Below, piece by piece: positions 1-8,300 of a stretch of DNA of 64,000 bases; positions within the stretch are counted from its first letter, which is position 1; each line of letters opens with the position of its first letter. Under the pieces are notes generated by a model. It saw only the letters and a program-made list of their open reading frames with translations. It had not been told where the DNA came from and ran no database searches. The position numbers were made by a program, and so were the translations under genes. This DNA is from Streptomyces sp. NBC_01381 (GTDB taxonomy: Bacteria > Actinomycetota > Actinomycetes > Streptomycetales > Streptomycetaceae). The stretch is taken from NCBI RefSeq assembly GCF_026340305.1, contig NZ_JAPEPI010000002.1, positions 1,550,001 through 1,614,000 on the forward strand, in the 5' to 3' direction.

Positions 1-1
1 C

Positions 2-853
2 GACGAGTTGGGCGCCGTCGGTCTGGCCGAGCGCGCCGCGCGCCGCGCGCTGGACGAGGCCGGGCTGACCGCCAGGGACCTGAGCGGGCTGATCCTGGTG
101 GAGTCCCGGGCACCGGAGACCCTCCTCAGCTCCGAGCCGACCCGCCTGCAGCACCTGCTCGGCGCCGAGACGGCGACGGTCTTCTCGGTGGGCGGCCTCG
201 GCTGCGTATCGATCACCCCCGCGCTCCTCGCGGCCCGCGGATTGCTCGCCGCCGACCGGTCGGCGGACCACGTCCTGGTCGTACACGGCAGCAGACCCGC
301 GGCGGCGACCCGCTACCGGCACCCCGTGACCGTCAACGGCGACGGCGGGCTCGCCCTGGTGGTGTCCCGCGGCGGCCCGGTGCGGATCCTCGACGTCGTC
401 CAGCGCACCCAGGGCCAGTACTGGGACCTGTTCCACGTGAAGTACCGGGACCGGCCCACCGCGCAGTGGCGCGAGGAGTGCACCGACCTTCGCGGCTACT
501 CCTTCCAGCTCGCGATGGAGACGCGCAACAGGCTGACGGAGCTCCTCGGCGAGCTCCTTGAGCGCAACGGCCTGGACCGGGGCGACGTGCGCGGCTACTT
601 CAGCCACAACCTCTCCGCCGGAAGCCACACCTTCACCGAGGAAGCACTGGGCATAGAGATCCACTCCGTATGCCGGGAGAACCTGCGGCGCTACGGCCAC
701 CTCGGCCCGAACGACGTCTTCCTCAACCTCTACACGGCCCTGGAGCGCAAGGAGTTCGCGACCGGAGACCGTGTCGTCCTGATCAACGTCAGCCCGGTGG
801 CGGCCTGGAGCCTGCTGCTGGTCGAAATAGGTCCCCAGGAGGCCGTGGCGTGA
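2..853 (+). CDS. KASIII-like 3-oxoacyl-ACP synthase / acyltransferase, 5' partial
   Basis: The reading frame is open at the left edge, so roughly the first 50 residues lie outside the window; the TTG at position 8 is not a credible start. The visible part has the thiolase fold order of the KASIII family: a Cys in a GLGC motif (about position 203), a His in HNLSAG, and a C-terminal half ending in VVLINVSPVAAWSLLL. The usual GN(T/S)S asparagine region reads YGHLGPND, so the third catalytic position is not the standard Asn. That is reminiscent of KASIII relatives that act as acyltransferases rather than condensing enzymes. It overlaps the next gene by 4 bp (GTGA), so it belongs to the extender-unit/PKS operon. 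Its role is inferred: either a starter condensation or transfer of the ACP-bound extender to the AT-less PKS. Confidence 0.8.
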   Translation, partial: DELGAVGLAERAARRALDEAGLTARDLSGLILVESRAPETLLSSEPTRLQHLLGAETATVFSVGGLGCVSITPALLAARGLLAADRSADHVLVVHGSRPAAATRYRHPVTVNGDGGLALVVSRGGPVRILDVVQRTQGQYWDLFHVKYRDRPTAQWREECTDLRGYSFQLAMETRNRLTELLGELLERNGLDRGDVRGYFSHNLSAGSHTFTEEALGIEIHSVCRENLRRYGHLGPNDVFLNLYTALERKEFATGDRVVLINVSPVAAWSLLLVEIGPQEAVA

Positions 854-1170
854 CCAACCCCGCCCATGACACCCGGAACACCGCGGCCGCCCGAGCCGTC
901 CCCGAGGACATCACCCGGGTCGTCATCGAGTTCCTCACCGCCGCCCTGCACCGGCCCGTCGGGCCCGACGACGACTACTTCGCGCTGGGCCTCGCCAACT
1001 CGCTCTTCGCACTGGAGCTGGTCACGTTCGTCGAGCGGACCTTTCGCTTCACCGTCGAGGTCGAGGACCTCGACGTGGCGAGTTTCCGCACCGCCGGGAA
1101 CATCACACGGCTCGTGCTGCGCAAGACGGGCGAGGCCGCCCCGGCGGACTTGGGTGACGACCGTGTCTGA
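850..1170 (+). CDS. fkbJ: free-standing acyl carrier protein, FkbJ-like
   Basis: A 106-residue carrier protein starting at a GTG that overlaps the previous stop. The phosphopantetheine site reads GLANSLFALEL with the attachment Ser at residue 51. The usual Asp before this Ser is Asn, as in ACPs of methoxymalonyl/hydroxymalonyl pathways. With the acyl-CoA dehydrogenase, FkbH and hydroxyacyl dehydrogenase genes of this operon, it would carry the glyceryl unit while it is oxidised to hydroxymalonyl-ACP. The gene overlaps the dehydrogenase start by 8 bp, which suggests translational coupling. The family is clear; the exact acyl group carried is inferred from the neighbours. Confidence 0.85.
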   Translation: MTNPAHDTRNTAAARAVPEDITRVVIEFLTAALHRPVGPDDDYFALGLANSLFALELVTFVERTFRFTVEVEDLDVASFRTAGNITRLVLRKTGEAAPADLGDDRV

Positions 1171-2347
1171 CGCCGGAGCACCCGCCGACGGCCGGGCCGC
1201 AGCCGTGCTGCGCGCGGCGGCGGAGCTGGCATCGGCTGTTCAGAAAGCGGCGGCCGACTGGGACCGGGAGGGGGCGCTGCCCGATTCCGTCCGCAAGGAG
1301 ATGGCCGCCGCGGGACTGCTCGCCGCCGATCTGCCCACGGCGTACGGCGGGGCGGGCATCGGCCCCGCGGCGCTGGGCGAGACGGCCGCGCTCCTGGGAG
1401 GGGTGTGCGGGTCGATGCGTGGCCTGCTGACCGTGCAGGGCATGGTCGCTGCCACGCTGCACCGCTGGGGGACACGCGCCCAGCGGGACGAGTGGCTTGT
1501 GCCGCTCGCGAGCGGCGAGCTGACCGCCGGATTCGCCGCGACCGAAGAGGGCGCGGGCAGTGCGCTGGGGGCAGTCCAGACCCAGGTGGACGACACCGGC
1601 GCCGGCGGCACGGTCACGGTGAGCGGACGCAAGAGGTGGGTCACCTTCGGCGAGGTCGCCGACGTGTACCTGGTCCTGGGGCAGACGGACGGCAGGCCGG
1701 CCACCGTGCTGGTCGAAGCGGACCGCCCTGGAGTGTCCAGGGAGGCGGTACGCGGCCAGCTCGGCCTGCGCGCCGCACGGATCGCTCATGTCACCTTCGA
1801 CGCGGTACGGGTGCCCCGCGACCACCTCGTCGCCCCGCCCGGCCTCGGGCTCAGTCATGTGGTCGGCAGCGCGCTCGACCACGGGCGGTTCACCGTGGCC
1901 TGGGGGTGTGTCGGCATCGCCGAGGCGTGCCTGGCCGACGCGGCCGAGCACACCGCAACCCGCGTCCAGGACGGTGTCCCTCTCGACAGCCACCAACGGG
2001 TCCTTTCGCTGCTGGCCAAGGCGTACGTCGACACCCTGGCGGCCCGTCAACTGGCCGAGCGGGCGGCCGATGCGCGGGCGCGCGGCGCGGGACTCGGCGT
2101 TGCCGAGACCACCGTCGCCAAGTACGCGGCAGCGTCCGCCGCCGCCGCGGTGAGCCGCGACGCCGTACAACTCCTCGGCTCCGTCGGATGCGAGCCGGAC
2201 TGCAGAAGCGGACGCCACTTCCGGGACGCCAAGGTCATGGAGATCATCGAAGGAGCGCAGCAGGTGCTGGAAACGCACATCGCCGAACGACTCGTGCGCC
2301 CGTACCGCCTCGGCACCGCCGGGCCGACCGCCGGGGGCCGGGCATGA
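1163..2347 (+). CDS. fkbI: acyl-CoA/acyl-ACP dehydrogenase, FkbI-like
   Basis: A 394-residue flavoprotein of the acyl-CoA dehydrogenase family. The GTG start at 1163 was chosen because it overlaps the ACP stop; the longer frame upstream is just the ACP read out of frame. Visible family landmarks are AGFAATEEGAGS (substrate/FAD loop), KRWVTFG, and the C-terminal QLLGSVGCEPD and RDAKVMEIIEGAQQVLETHIA stretches. Its expected role in this operon is oxidation of the glyceryl/2-hydroxy-3-oxo intermediate on the free-standing ACP, as FkbI does in FK520-type extender biosynthesis. It overlaps fkbH by 4 bp (ATGA). Confidence 0.85.
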   Translation: MSDAGAPADGRAAAVLRAAAELASAVQKAAADWDREGALPDSVRKEMAAAGLLAADLPTAYGGAGIGPAALGETAALLGGVCGSMRGLLTVQGMVAATLHRWGTRAQRDEWLVPLASGELTAGFAATEEGAGSALGAVQTQVDDTGAGGTVTVSGRKRWVTFGEVADVYLVLGQTDGRPATVLVEADRPGVSREAVRGQLGLRAARIAHVTFDAVRVPRDHLVAPPGLGLSHVVGSALDHGRFTVAWGCVGIAEACLADAAEHTATRVQDGVPLDSHQRVLSLLAKAYVDTLAARQLAERAADARARGAGLGVAETTVAKYAAASAAAAVSRDAVQLLGSVGCEPDCRSGRHFRDAKVMEIIEGAQQVLETHIAERLVRPYRLGTAGPTAGGRA

Positions 2348-3390
2348 CCGCACCCGCGACTTCCCCGACCGTGAAGTGCCTGGTCTGGGACCTCGACGAC
2401 ACGCTGTGGGACGGCGTGGTCCTGGAGCAGGACGACCCGGATCCCTTCCCGGAAGCACTGGAGACCCTCGCCGTGCTGGACAAGCGGGGTGTGCTGCACG
2501 CGGCCGCCAGCCGCAGCGACCCCGCGGTCATCGCCCGCCATCTGACCGAGCGAGGCCTCGACGACTGGTTCTGCGCGGTCCAGGTCGGCTGGGACGACAA
2601 GTCCGGCGCCGTGCGCCACATCGCCGAAACCCTCAACATCGGTCTGGACACCATCGCGTTCATCGACAACGACCCGGCGGAACGGGCAGAGGTCGCCGCC
2701 GCTCTTCCCTCGGTCCGCTGCTACCCGGCCGAGGACGTCGCCCGCCTTCCCGCCCTGTCCGACTTCCAGCCGGAGCACATCACCGCCGAGGCGGCCGGGC
2801 GGCGCAAGCTGTACCGCACCGAATGGCGGCGCCGGGAGGCCCAGGAGGAGTTCGGCACCGACCGGCAGGCGTTCCTCACCTCCCTCGACCTTGTCATGGA
2901 GGTGCGCCCGGCGGCCCCGGACGATCTCGACCGTGCGGGTGAACTCACCGTGCGCACCCACCAATTGAACAGCACGGGACTGACGTACAACGCCCGGGAA
3001 CTGCGCGGGCTGAGCACGTCGCCCGACCATCAGGTGCGCGTCGCGCAACTGCGGGACCGCTTCGGGGACTACGGCGTCATCGGCCTCGCCGTCACCGAAC
3101 TGCGCCACGACGACGCCGTGTTGAGGCTGATGCTCATGTCCTGCCGGGTCGCGTCGCGCGGTGTGGGCGGCGTACTGCTCACCGAGCTGATCCGCGAGGC
3201 GCGGGAGGGCGGCCGCAGACCCGTCGCCCACTTCGTCCCCACCGACGTCAACCGCAACATGCTGGTCACGCTCCGCTTCGCCGGATACGAACAAGTGGCG
3301 TCCGAAGGCCCCTTGATGGTCCTCGCCGTGGACCCGGCCCGCGCCACGCCTCAGCGGCAGCAGCACATCCAGGTACTCAGCCGCGCCTGA
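2344..3390 (+). CDS. fkbH: FkbH-like HAD-domain glyceryl transferase
   Basis: A 348-residue protein with an N-terminal HAD motif WDLDDTLWDG (residues about 14-23), a second HAD motif in FIDNDPAERAEV, and a C-terminal acetyltransferase-like half containing RTHQLNSTGLTYN, the FkbH signature region. The length matches the family. FkbH proteins load a D-glyceryl unit from 1,3-bisphosphoglycerate onto a dedicated ACP; the Ser51 ACP two genes upstream is the obvious partner. Two later oxidations (FkbI- and FkbK-like proteins, both present) give hydroxymalonyl-ACP. No FkbG-type O-methyltransferase is visible in the operon, so the unit is more likely hydroxymalonyl than methoxymalonyl unless the gene lies left of the window. 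Confidence 0.9.
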   Translation: MTAPATSPTVKCLVWDLDDTLWDGVVLEQDDPDPFPEALETLAVLDKRGVLHAAASRSDPAVIARHLTERGLDDWFCAVQVGWDDKSGAVRHIAETLNIGLDTIAFIDNDPAERAEVAAALPSVRCYPAEDVARLPALSDFQPEHITAEAAGRRKLYRTEWRRREAQEEFGTDRQAFLTSLDLVMEVRPAAPDDLDRAGELTVRTHQLNSTGLTYNARELRGLSTSPDHQVRVAQLRDRFGDYGVIGLAVTELRHDDAVLRLMLMSCRVASRGVGGVLLTELIREAREGGRRPVAHFVPTDVNRNMLVTLRFAGYEQVASEGPLMVLAVDPARATPQRQQHIQVLSRA

Positions 3391-3418
3391 GAGGCATACG
3401 AGAGGGAGGGCTGCCCCC

Positions 3419-5368
3419 GTGCAGTGCGACACCGTCCTGACGAACTTCCGGCGGCAGGCCGCCCGCACCCCCGACGCCACCGCCCTGATCGTCGGGGCGA
3501 CAGAGCTGACGTACCGACAACTCGACCACGCGTCCGCCGGGCTCGCCCGGCTGCTGTGGGAGAACGGCGCGCGTCAGGGGCGGGTGGTCTGCATACGTGT
3601 CGAGCAGGGCGACCTCGCCGTGATCGCGGTCCTCGCGGCCCTGCGCGTCGGCGCGGCCTGGTGCGCCCTGGAGCCCGACCTGCCCGCGGCGCGCGTGCGG
3701 CAGCTGTGCCGGGACACCGACTGCGCGGTCCTGCTGAGCGCCGCGCCCGAGCAGGGCGGGGCGGATCCGGGCGGACCTGCCGCACCGTCCCGGTGGATCG
3801 ACGCCGCGGGGCTCGACGTGCCCGCGCTGATCGCCGCGGGATCCCAGGAGCGGGACGACCCGTACCCGCCCGTGCCCGACAGCGCCCCCGCCTATCTCGT
3901 CTACACCTCCGGTTCCACCGGGACCCCCAAGGGCGTCGTGGTCAGCCGGGCCCAGCTCGCGGCGTCCACCGCGCCGCGCGCCGACGTCTACGGCACCGAG
4001 CCCTCCACGTACCTGATGGCCATGCGGCTCTCCTTCGACGGCATGCTCGGCGGGATGTTCTGGTCGTTCCGGGGCGGCCACACCTTGCTGCTCCCCGACA
4101 CCCGCCAACTGCGGCATGCCCGCGAACTGGCCCTGCTCGCCGGGGAGCACCGCGCCACCCACCTCATCGTGGTGCCGTCCTACTACCGAGCGCTGCTCGA
4201 CCACAGCACCCTGCTTGCCGACACGTTGCGCCTGGTCGTGGTCGCGGGCGAGGTCTGCACGCCCGAACTGGTCCGCACCCACCGGCGGCTGCTGCCGGGC
4301 GTGCGCCTGGCCAACGAGTACGGGCCCACCGAGACGACCATCTCCTGCACCGTCGAGCCCGACCCCGACCCGGACCAGGAGCGCGTCCCAATCGGCCGCC
4401 CGTGGCCGGGCGCCACCACGTACGTGCTGGACGAGCGGCTGCGCGAGGTCCCGGCCGGGACCGTGGGCGAGCTGTACGTCGGTGGGACGTTCGTCGCCAT
4501 CGGCTATGCGGGGCAGCCCGCGAGGACGGCCGAACGCTTCGTCGCGGACCCCTTCGGGCTGCCGGGGACCCGGCTGTACCGCACGGGCGACCGGGCCCTC
4601 GTCGACGACCGGGGGGCGCTGCACTACTACGGCAGGACCGACTTCCAGGTGAAGGTGCGCGGCCTGCGCGTCGAACTCGGCGAGATCGAGAGCGTGTTGG
4701 AGACCCATCCGGCTGTGGGACAGGCAGTCGTGCTGTACGAGACGGACCAGGCAGGGTCGGACCAGGCAGGGTCGGACCAAGCAGGGTCGGACCACGCAGG
4801 GTCGGACCAAGCAGAAGGGGAGGGCGGCGGGTCCCGGCTGGTCGCCTTCTGGACGCCGGCCGCGCCCGGCGCCGCGTCGCCCTCCTCGCCCTCCTCGGCC
4901 GAATTGCGCCAGTACTGCCTGGACCACCTCGTGGAACAGGCCGTGCCCGCTCAGTTCGTCCCCCTCACGGCCATGCCGCTCAACACCAGCAGCAAGGCCG
5001 ACCGGGCGGCCCTGAGCACGCTCGCCCGAGCCCGAGCGGGCACCGCCCCGCGCCACACGCGGTGGAGCGGACCGCAGCGCGTCGTCGGCGAGATCTGGGC
5101 GGCCGTGCTGCGCCACTCCGACATCGGGCCGGACGACAACTTCTTCGCGGTGGGCGGCAGTTCACTCAAGATCATCGATCTGCACGCCCGCCTGAACGAG
5201 CAGTGGCCGGGGGTGCTGCGCGTGGGGGAGCTGTTCGACCTCATCACGATCTCCGCGCAGGCGGACGCGATCGTCAGCCGGACCGGGACCGGTACCGGTA
5301 CCGGCGAAGGCCCTGCCCCCGGAATCCCGGCACGCACCCCGGACGCCCCGGCCGCCTACGAACTGTGA
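3419..5368 (+). CDS. stand-alone NRPS adenylation-thiolation didomain (A-T)
   Basis: 649 residues, GTG start preceded by a GAGGGAGGG ribosome-binding stretch. Adenylation motifs are in order: YTSGSTGTPKG (A3), NEYGPTET (A5), GELYVGG, YRTGDRA (A7), DFQVKVRGLRVELGEIE (A8). The carrier domain has FFAVGGSSLKI with the attachment Ser near residue 582. The A10 lysine region reads MPLNTSSKADR, close to the usual NGKxDR. By motif alignment the substrate pocket reads roughly D-G-G-V-V-A-E-I-S-K, which matches no code I know, so the amino acid is left open. No C domain is attached, so it can load a starter or serve in trans the acceptor-less C domains at the ends of both large NRPSs. Confidence 0.92.
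   Translation: MQCDTVLTNFRRQAARTPDATALIVGATELTYRQLDHASAGLARLLWENGARQGRVVCIRVEQGDLAVIAVLAALRVGAAWCALEPDLPAARVRQLCRDTDCAVLLSAAPEQGGADPGGPAAPSRWIDAAGLDVPALIAAGSQERDDPYPPVPDSAPAYLVYTSGSTGTPKGVVVSRAQLAASTAPRADVYGTEPSTYLMAMRLSFDGMLGGMFWSFRGGHTLLLPDTRQLRHARELALLAGEHRATHLIVVPSYYRALLDHSTLLADTLRLVVVAGEVCTPELVRTHRRLLPGVRLANEYGPTETTISCTVEPDPDPDQERVPIGRPWPGATTYVLDERLREVPAGTVGELYVGGTFVAIGYAGQPARTAERFVADPFGLPGTRLYRTGDRALVDDRGALHYYGRTDFQVKVRGLRVELGEIESVLETHPAVGQAVVLYETDQAGSDQAGSDQAGSDHAGSDQAEGEGGGSRLVAFWTPAAPGAASPSSPSSAELRQYCLDHLVEQAVPAQFVPLTAMPLNTSSKADRAALSTLARARAGTAPRHTRWSGPQRVVGEIWAAVLRHSDIGPDDNFFAVGGSSLKIIDLHARLNEQWPGVLRVGELFDLITISAQADAIVSRTGTGTGTGEGPAPGIPARTPDAPAAYEL
4745..4819 (+). repeat. in-frame 15-bp tandem repeat inside the A domain
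   Basis: Five near-identical 15-bp units encode DQAGS-type pentapeptides (the fourth has His for Gln, the fifth ends EG). They lie in the C-terminal subdomain of the adenylation domain after the A8 motif, a solvent-exposed insertion position. The unit length keeps the frame open. Confidence 0.9.
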
Positions 5369-5382
5369 AGGAAGAACGCCCC

Positions 5383-8300
5383 ATGCGTACCCCCATCGCG
5401 GTGATCGGCATCGCCGCGCGCCTTCCCGGCGCAGACAGCATCACCGCGTTCCGCGCGAACCTTCTGGCCGGGGTCGACTCGGTGCGCCCCATCCCCGCCG
5501 AGCGGATCGCGTCCACCGGTCTCGACCCCTCCGTCGCCTATCCGGAGCTTGGCTACCTGGATCGCATCGATCTCTTCGACCACGCGCACTTCGGGCTCTC
5601 GCGGCGCGAGGCGGAGGTGACCGACCCGCAGCACCGGCTGGCCCTTCACCTCACCCACGAGGCCCTGGAGAACGCCGGATACGCCCCCGCCGCGCTGCGC
5701 GACAGCCGCACCGCCGTGGTCTTCAGCTCGCCGCACACGGGCTACGCCTCGCTGGTCCGCGAACCCGGCACTCTCACCATGGTCGGCAACATCCCCTGCA
5801 TGCTGCCGGCCCGGATCTCCCACCTCTTCGGGTTCACCGGCCCCAGCTACGGCGTGGACACCGGCTGCAACGGCTCCCTCGTCGCCGTACACCAGGCGAG
5901 CCGTGAACTGCGCGACGGCGACGCCGACTTCGCGGTCGTGGGCGGCGTGAGCCTGCGCCCGGTCGTCGCGCCCGTCGAGGCCGTCGCCGACTTCCCGGGG
6001 ATCAGCTCGCCGACCGCCAGGTCCCGCGCGTTCGACCATGCGGCGGACGGCGCCGGCGGCGGGGAGGGCGGCGCCGTGCTGCTGCTCACCACGCTCGACC
6101 GGGCGATCGCGGACGACGCGCACGTGTACGCGGTGATCCGGGGCAGCTCGGTCGTGCACAACGGCGCGCACTCCGCGACCATCGCCACGCCGAGCGCCCG
6201 CTCGCAGGCCGCCGTGATCGCCCAGGCCTGGCGCGGCGCGGGCCTGGACATCGACACCGCCGGATACGTCGAGGCCCACGGCTCCGGCACACGGCTCGGC
6301 GATGCGGTCGAGGCAGAGGGCCTCGCGCTCGCCAGGGCGGGCGGCGCGACGACCCTGCCGATCGGATCGGTCAAGACGAACCTCGGGCACCTCGACCACG
6401 CCGCCGGGATCACCGGCCTGGTCAAGACGATGCTGAGCGTGCACCACGGCGAGCTGTACCCCTCGCTGCACTTCGAACAGGCCGCTGAGGAAGTCGACTT
6501 GGACGGCGCCCGCCTTGACGTCGTCACGACAGCAAGGCCCTGGGCGGCGCAGTCAGGGCCGCGCAGGGCGGGCGTCAGCTCCTTCAGCCTCGGCGGCATC
6601 AACGCCCACTGCGTCGTCGAGCAGGCGCCCGCTCCCGTGCGGGAGGCCGAGCCGGACGGCGGGGCCCGGCTGGTCGGTGTGTCCGCCCGCACCCCGGCCG
6701 GTCTTGTCGCCGAGTGCGAACGGCTCTCGCTCGAACTCCGCGACAGTACGCGGACGTTGGCGGACGTCGCCCGGACGCTCAACGAAGGGCGGGACCACGA
6801 GCCGTACCGCGTGAGCGCGGTGGTGCGCCGCACCGCCGACCTGGCGGTCGCGCTCGCGGCCGAGGCGACATGGCAACGGCTCGCACCGGCCGAGGGCGTG
6901 GCCGAGCGGCCGCGCGTGGTGCTCCTCTTCTCGGGAGACGCCACATTCGACGAGTACGGGGCCGGGGCCCGGGCCGACGCGGGCAGTTGGACCGAGCCGG
7001 ACGCGCCGCTGCCGGACGGCCTGCCCGTCCCGGCCGACCGCGCCACTCTGGTCCGGCGCCACCTCGCCGCGCATGCCCGGCTCACCCGGTCCGGGATCGT
7101 TCCCGACGGGCTGATGAGCTCCGGGATCGCCCGGTACACCGTTCGCCACCTCCAGGGCGGCCTGTCCGACGCCGACCGCGCGGCGCTGGCGCGTACGGAG
7201 GGCGAGAGCGCGCAGCCGGCCGATCCGGAGCGACTGCGCGCGGCGGCCGACGCCGAGACCGGCGAGGGGCCTGTGGTCTTCGTCGAGCTGGCCGACCGGG
7301 GCGAACTCGGCGACCAGCTGCGCGAGTACTTCGCGGACCGCCCGGACGCAACGGTCCTCACACTCGGCTCCGACAAGGAGCGCCTGCTCACCGTCCTGGC
7401 CCGGCTCTACCGGACGGGGCACGCCGTCGACTGGCCCGCGCTGACGGCCACGCTCGGGTACGCGAACACCCCGGGCCGCCGGATCCCTCTGCCGGGGCGC
7501 CCCCTGAACGGCGTGCCCTGCTGGGTCCGCAGCCCGAAGTCGCCGGCCACGGCGCGCGGGACGGCCCGGACGGGGACACCGACGCTCGCGGTGGCCGCGC
7601 CGGCTCAGGCGGCGCCTGCCTCGGCGGGTCAGGCGGCGGAAGCGCATGCCTCGGCGGCTCAGGCAGCGAAGGCGCCCGCCCCGCCGACGGGGACGCCGGC
7701 GCTCGCGGTGGCCGTGCCCGCTCAGGCCGCGCCCGCCCCAGCGGCTCAGGCCGCTTCCGTCCCGGCGGCTCAGGCCGCGAACGCGCCCGCCCCGCTCCCC
7801 GTCGCCCCCACCCCCGTACCCCACTCCGCCCCCACACCCAGCGGCGCATCCGTGCCCGAATCGGCGACGGTGCCCGACTGGCTCTGCGACGCCCTCGCGG
7901 AGCTCCTGCACGCCGACGAAGTCGCCGTCACCGACGACTACTTCGCGATCGGCGGCAGCTCGATCATCGCGCTCCAGCTCGTCGAGCACGTACGACAGCG
8001 CTACGGCGTCCATCTCAAGCTGGTGGACGTCTACGACCACCCCGTCGTCGGCGCCCTCGCCGCCGCCATCACCACCCGGCTGCCGCAGCAACCCACCCCA
8101 CCGACGCGACAGACGCACTCCACGCTCTCTCCGACGCCCGCCTCGACTCCAGGCCAAGGCGCGAGCGATGGTCACCGCCTGCCGCCCATCGTCGCCGGCG
8201 ACGACCTCGTGCTCTCGTACGGGCAGGAGCGGATGTGGTTCCATCACCAGCTCGACCCGGACACCACGCTCTACAACCTCCCCGGCGTCGCCCGGCACCG

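Noticed and set aside
3419..5368. Naming the substrate of the stand-alone A domain and of the A domain at 13340-14850
   Set aside because: The aligned pocket residues match no code I can recall with confidence.
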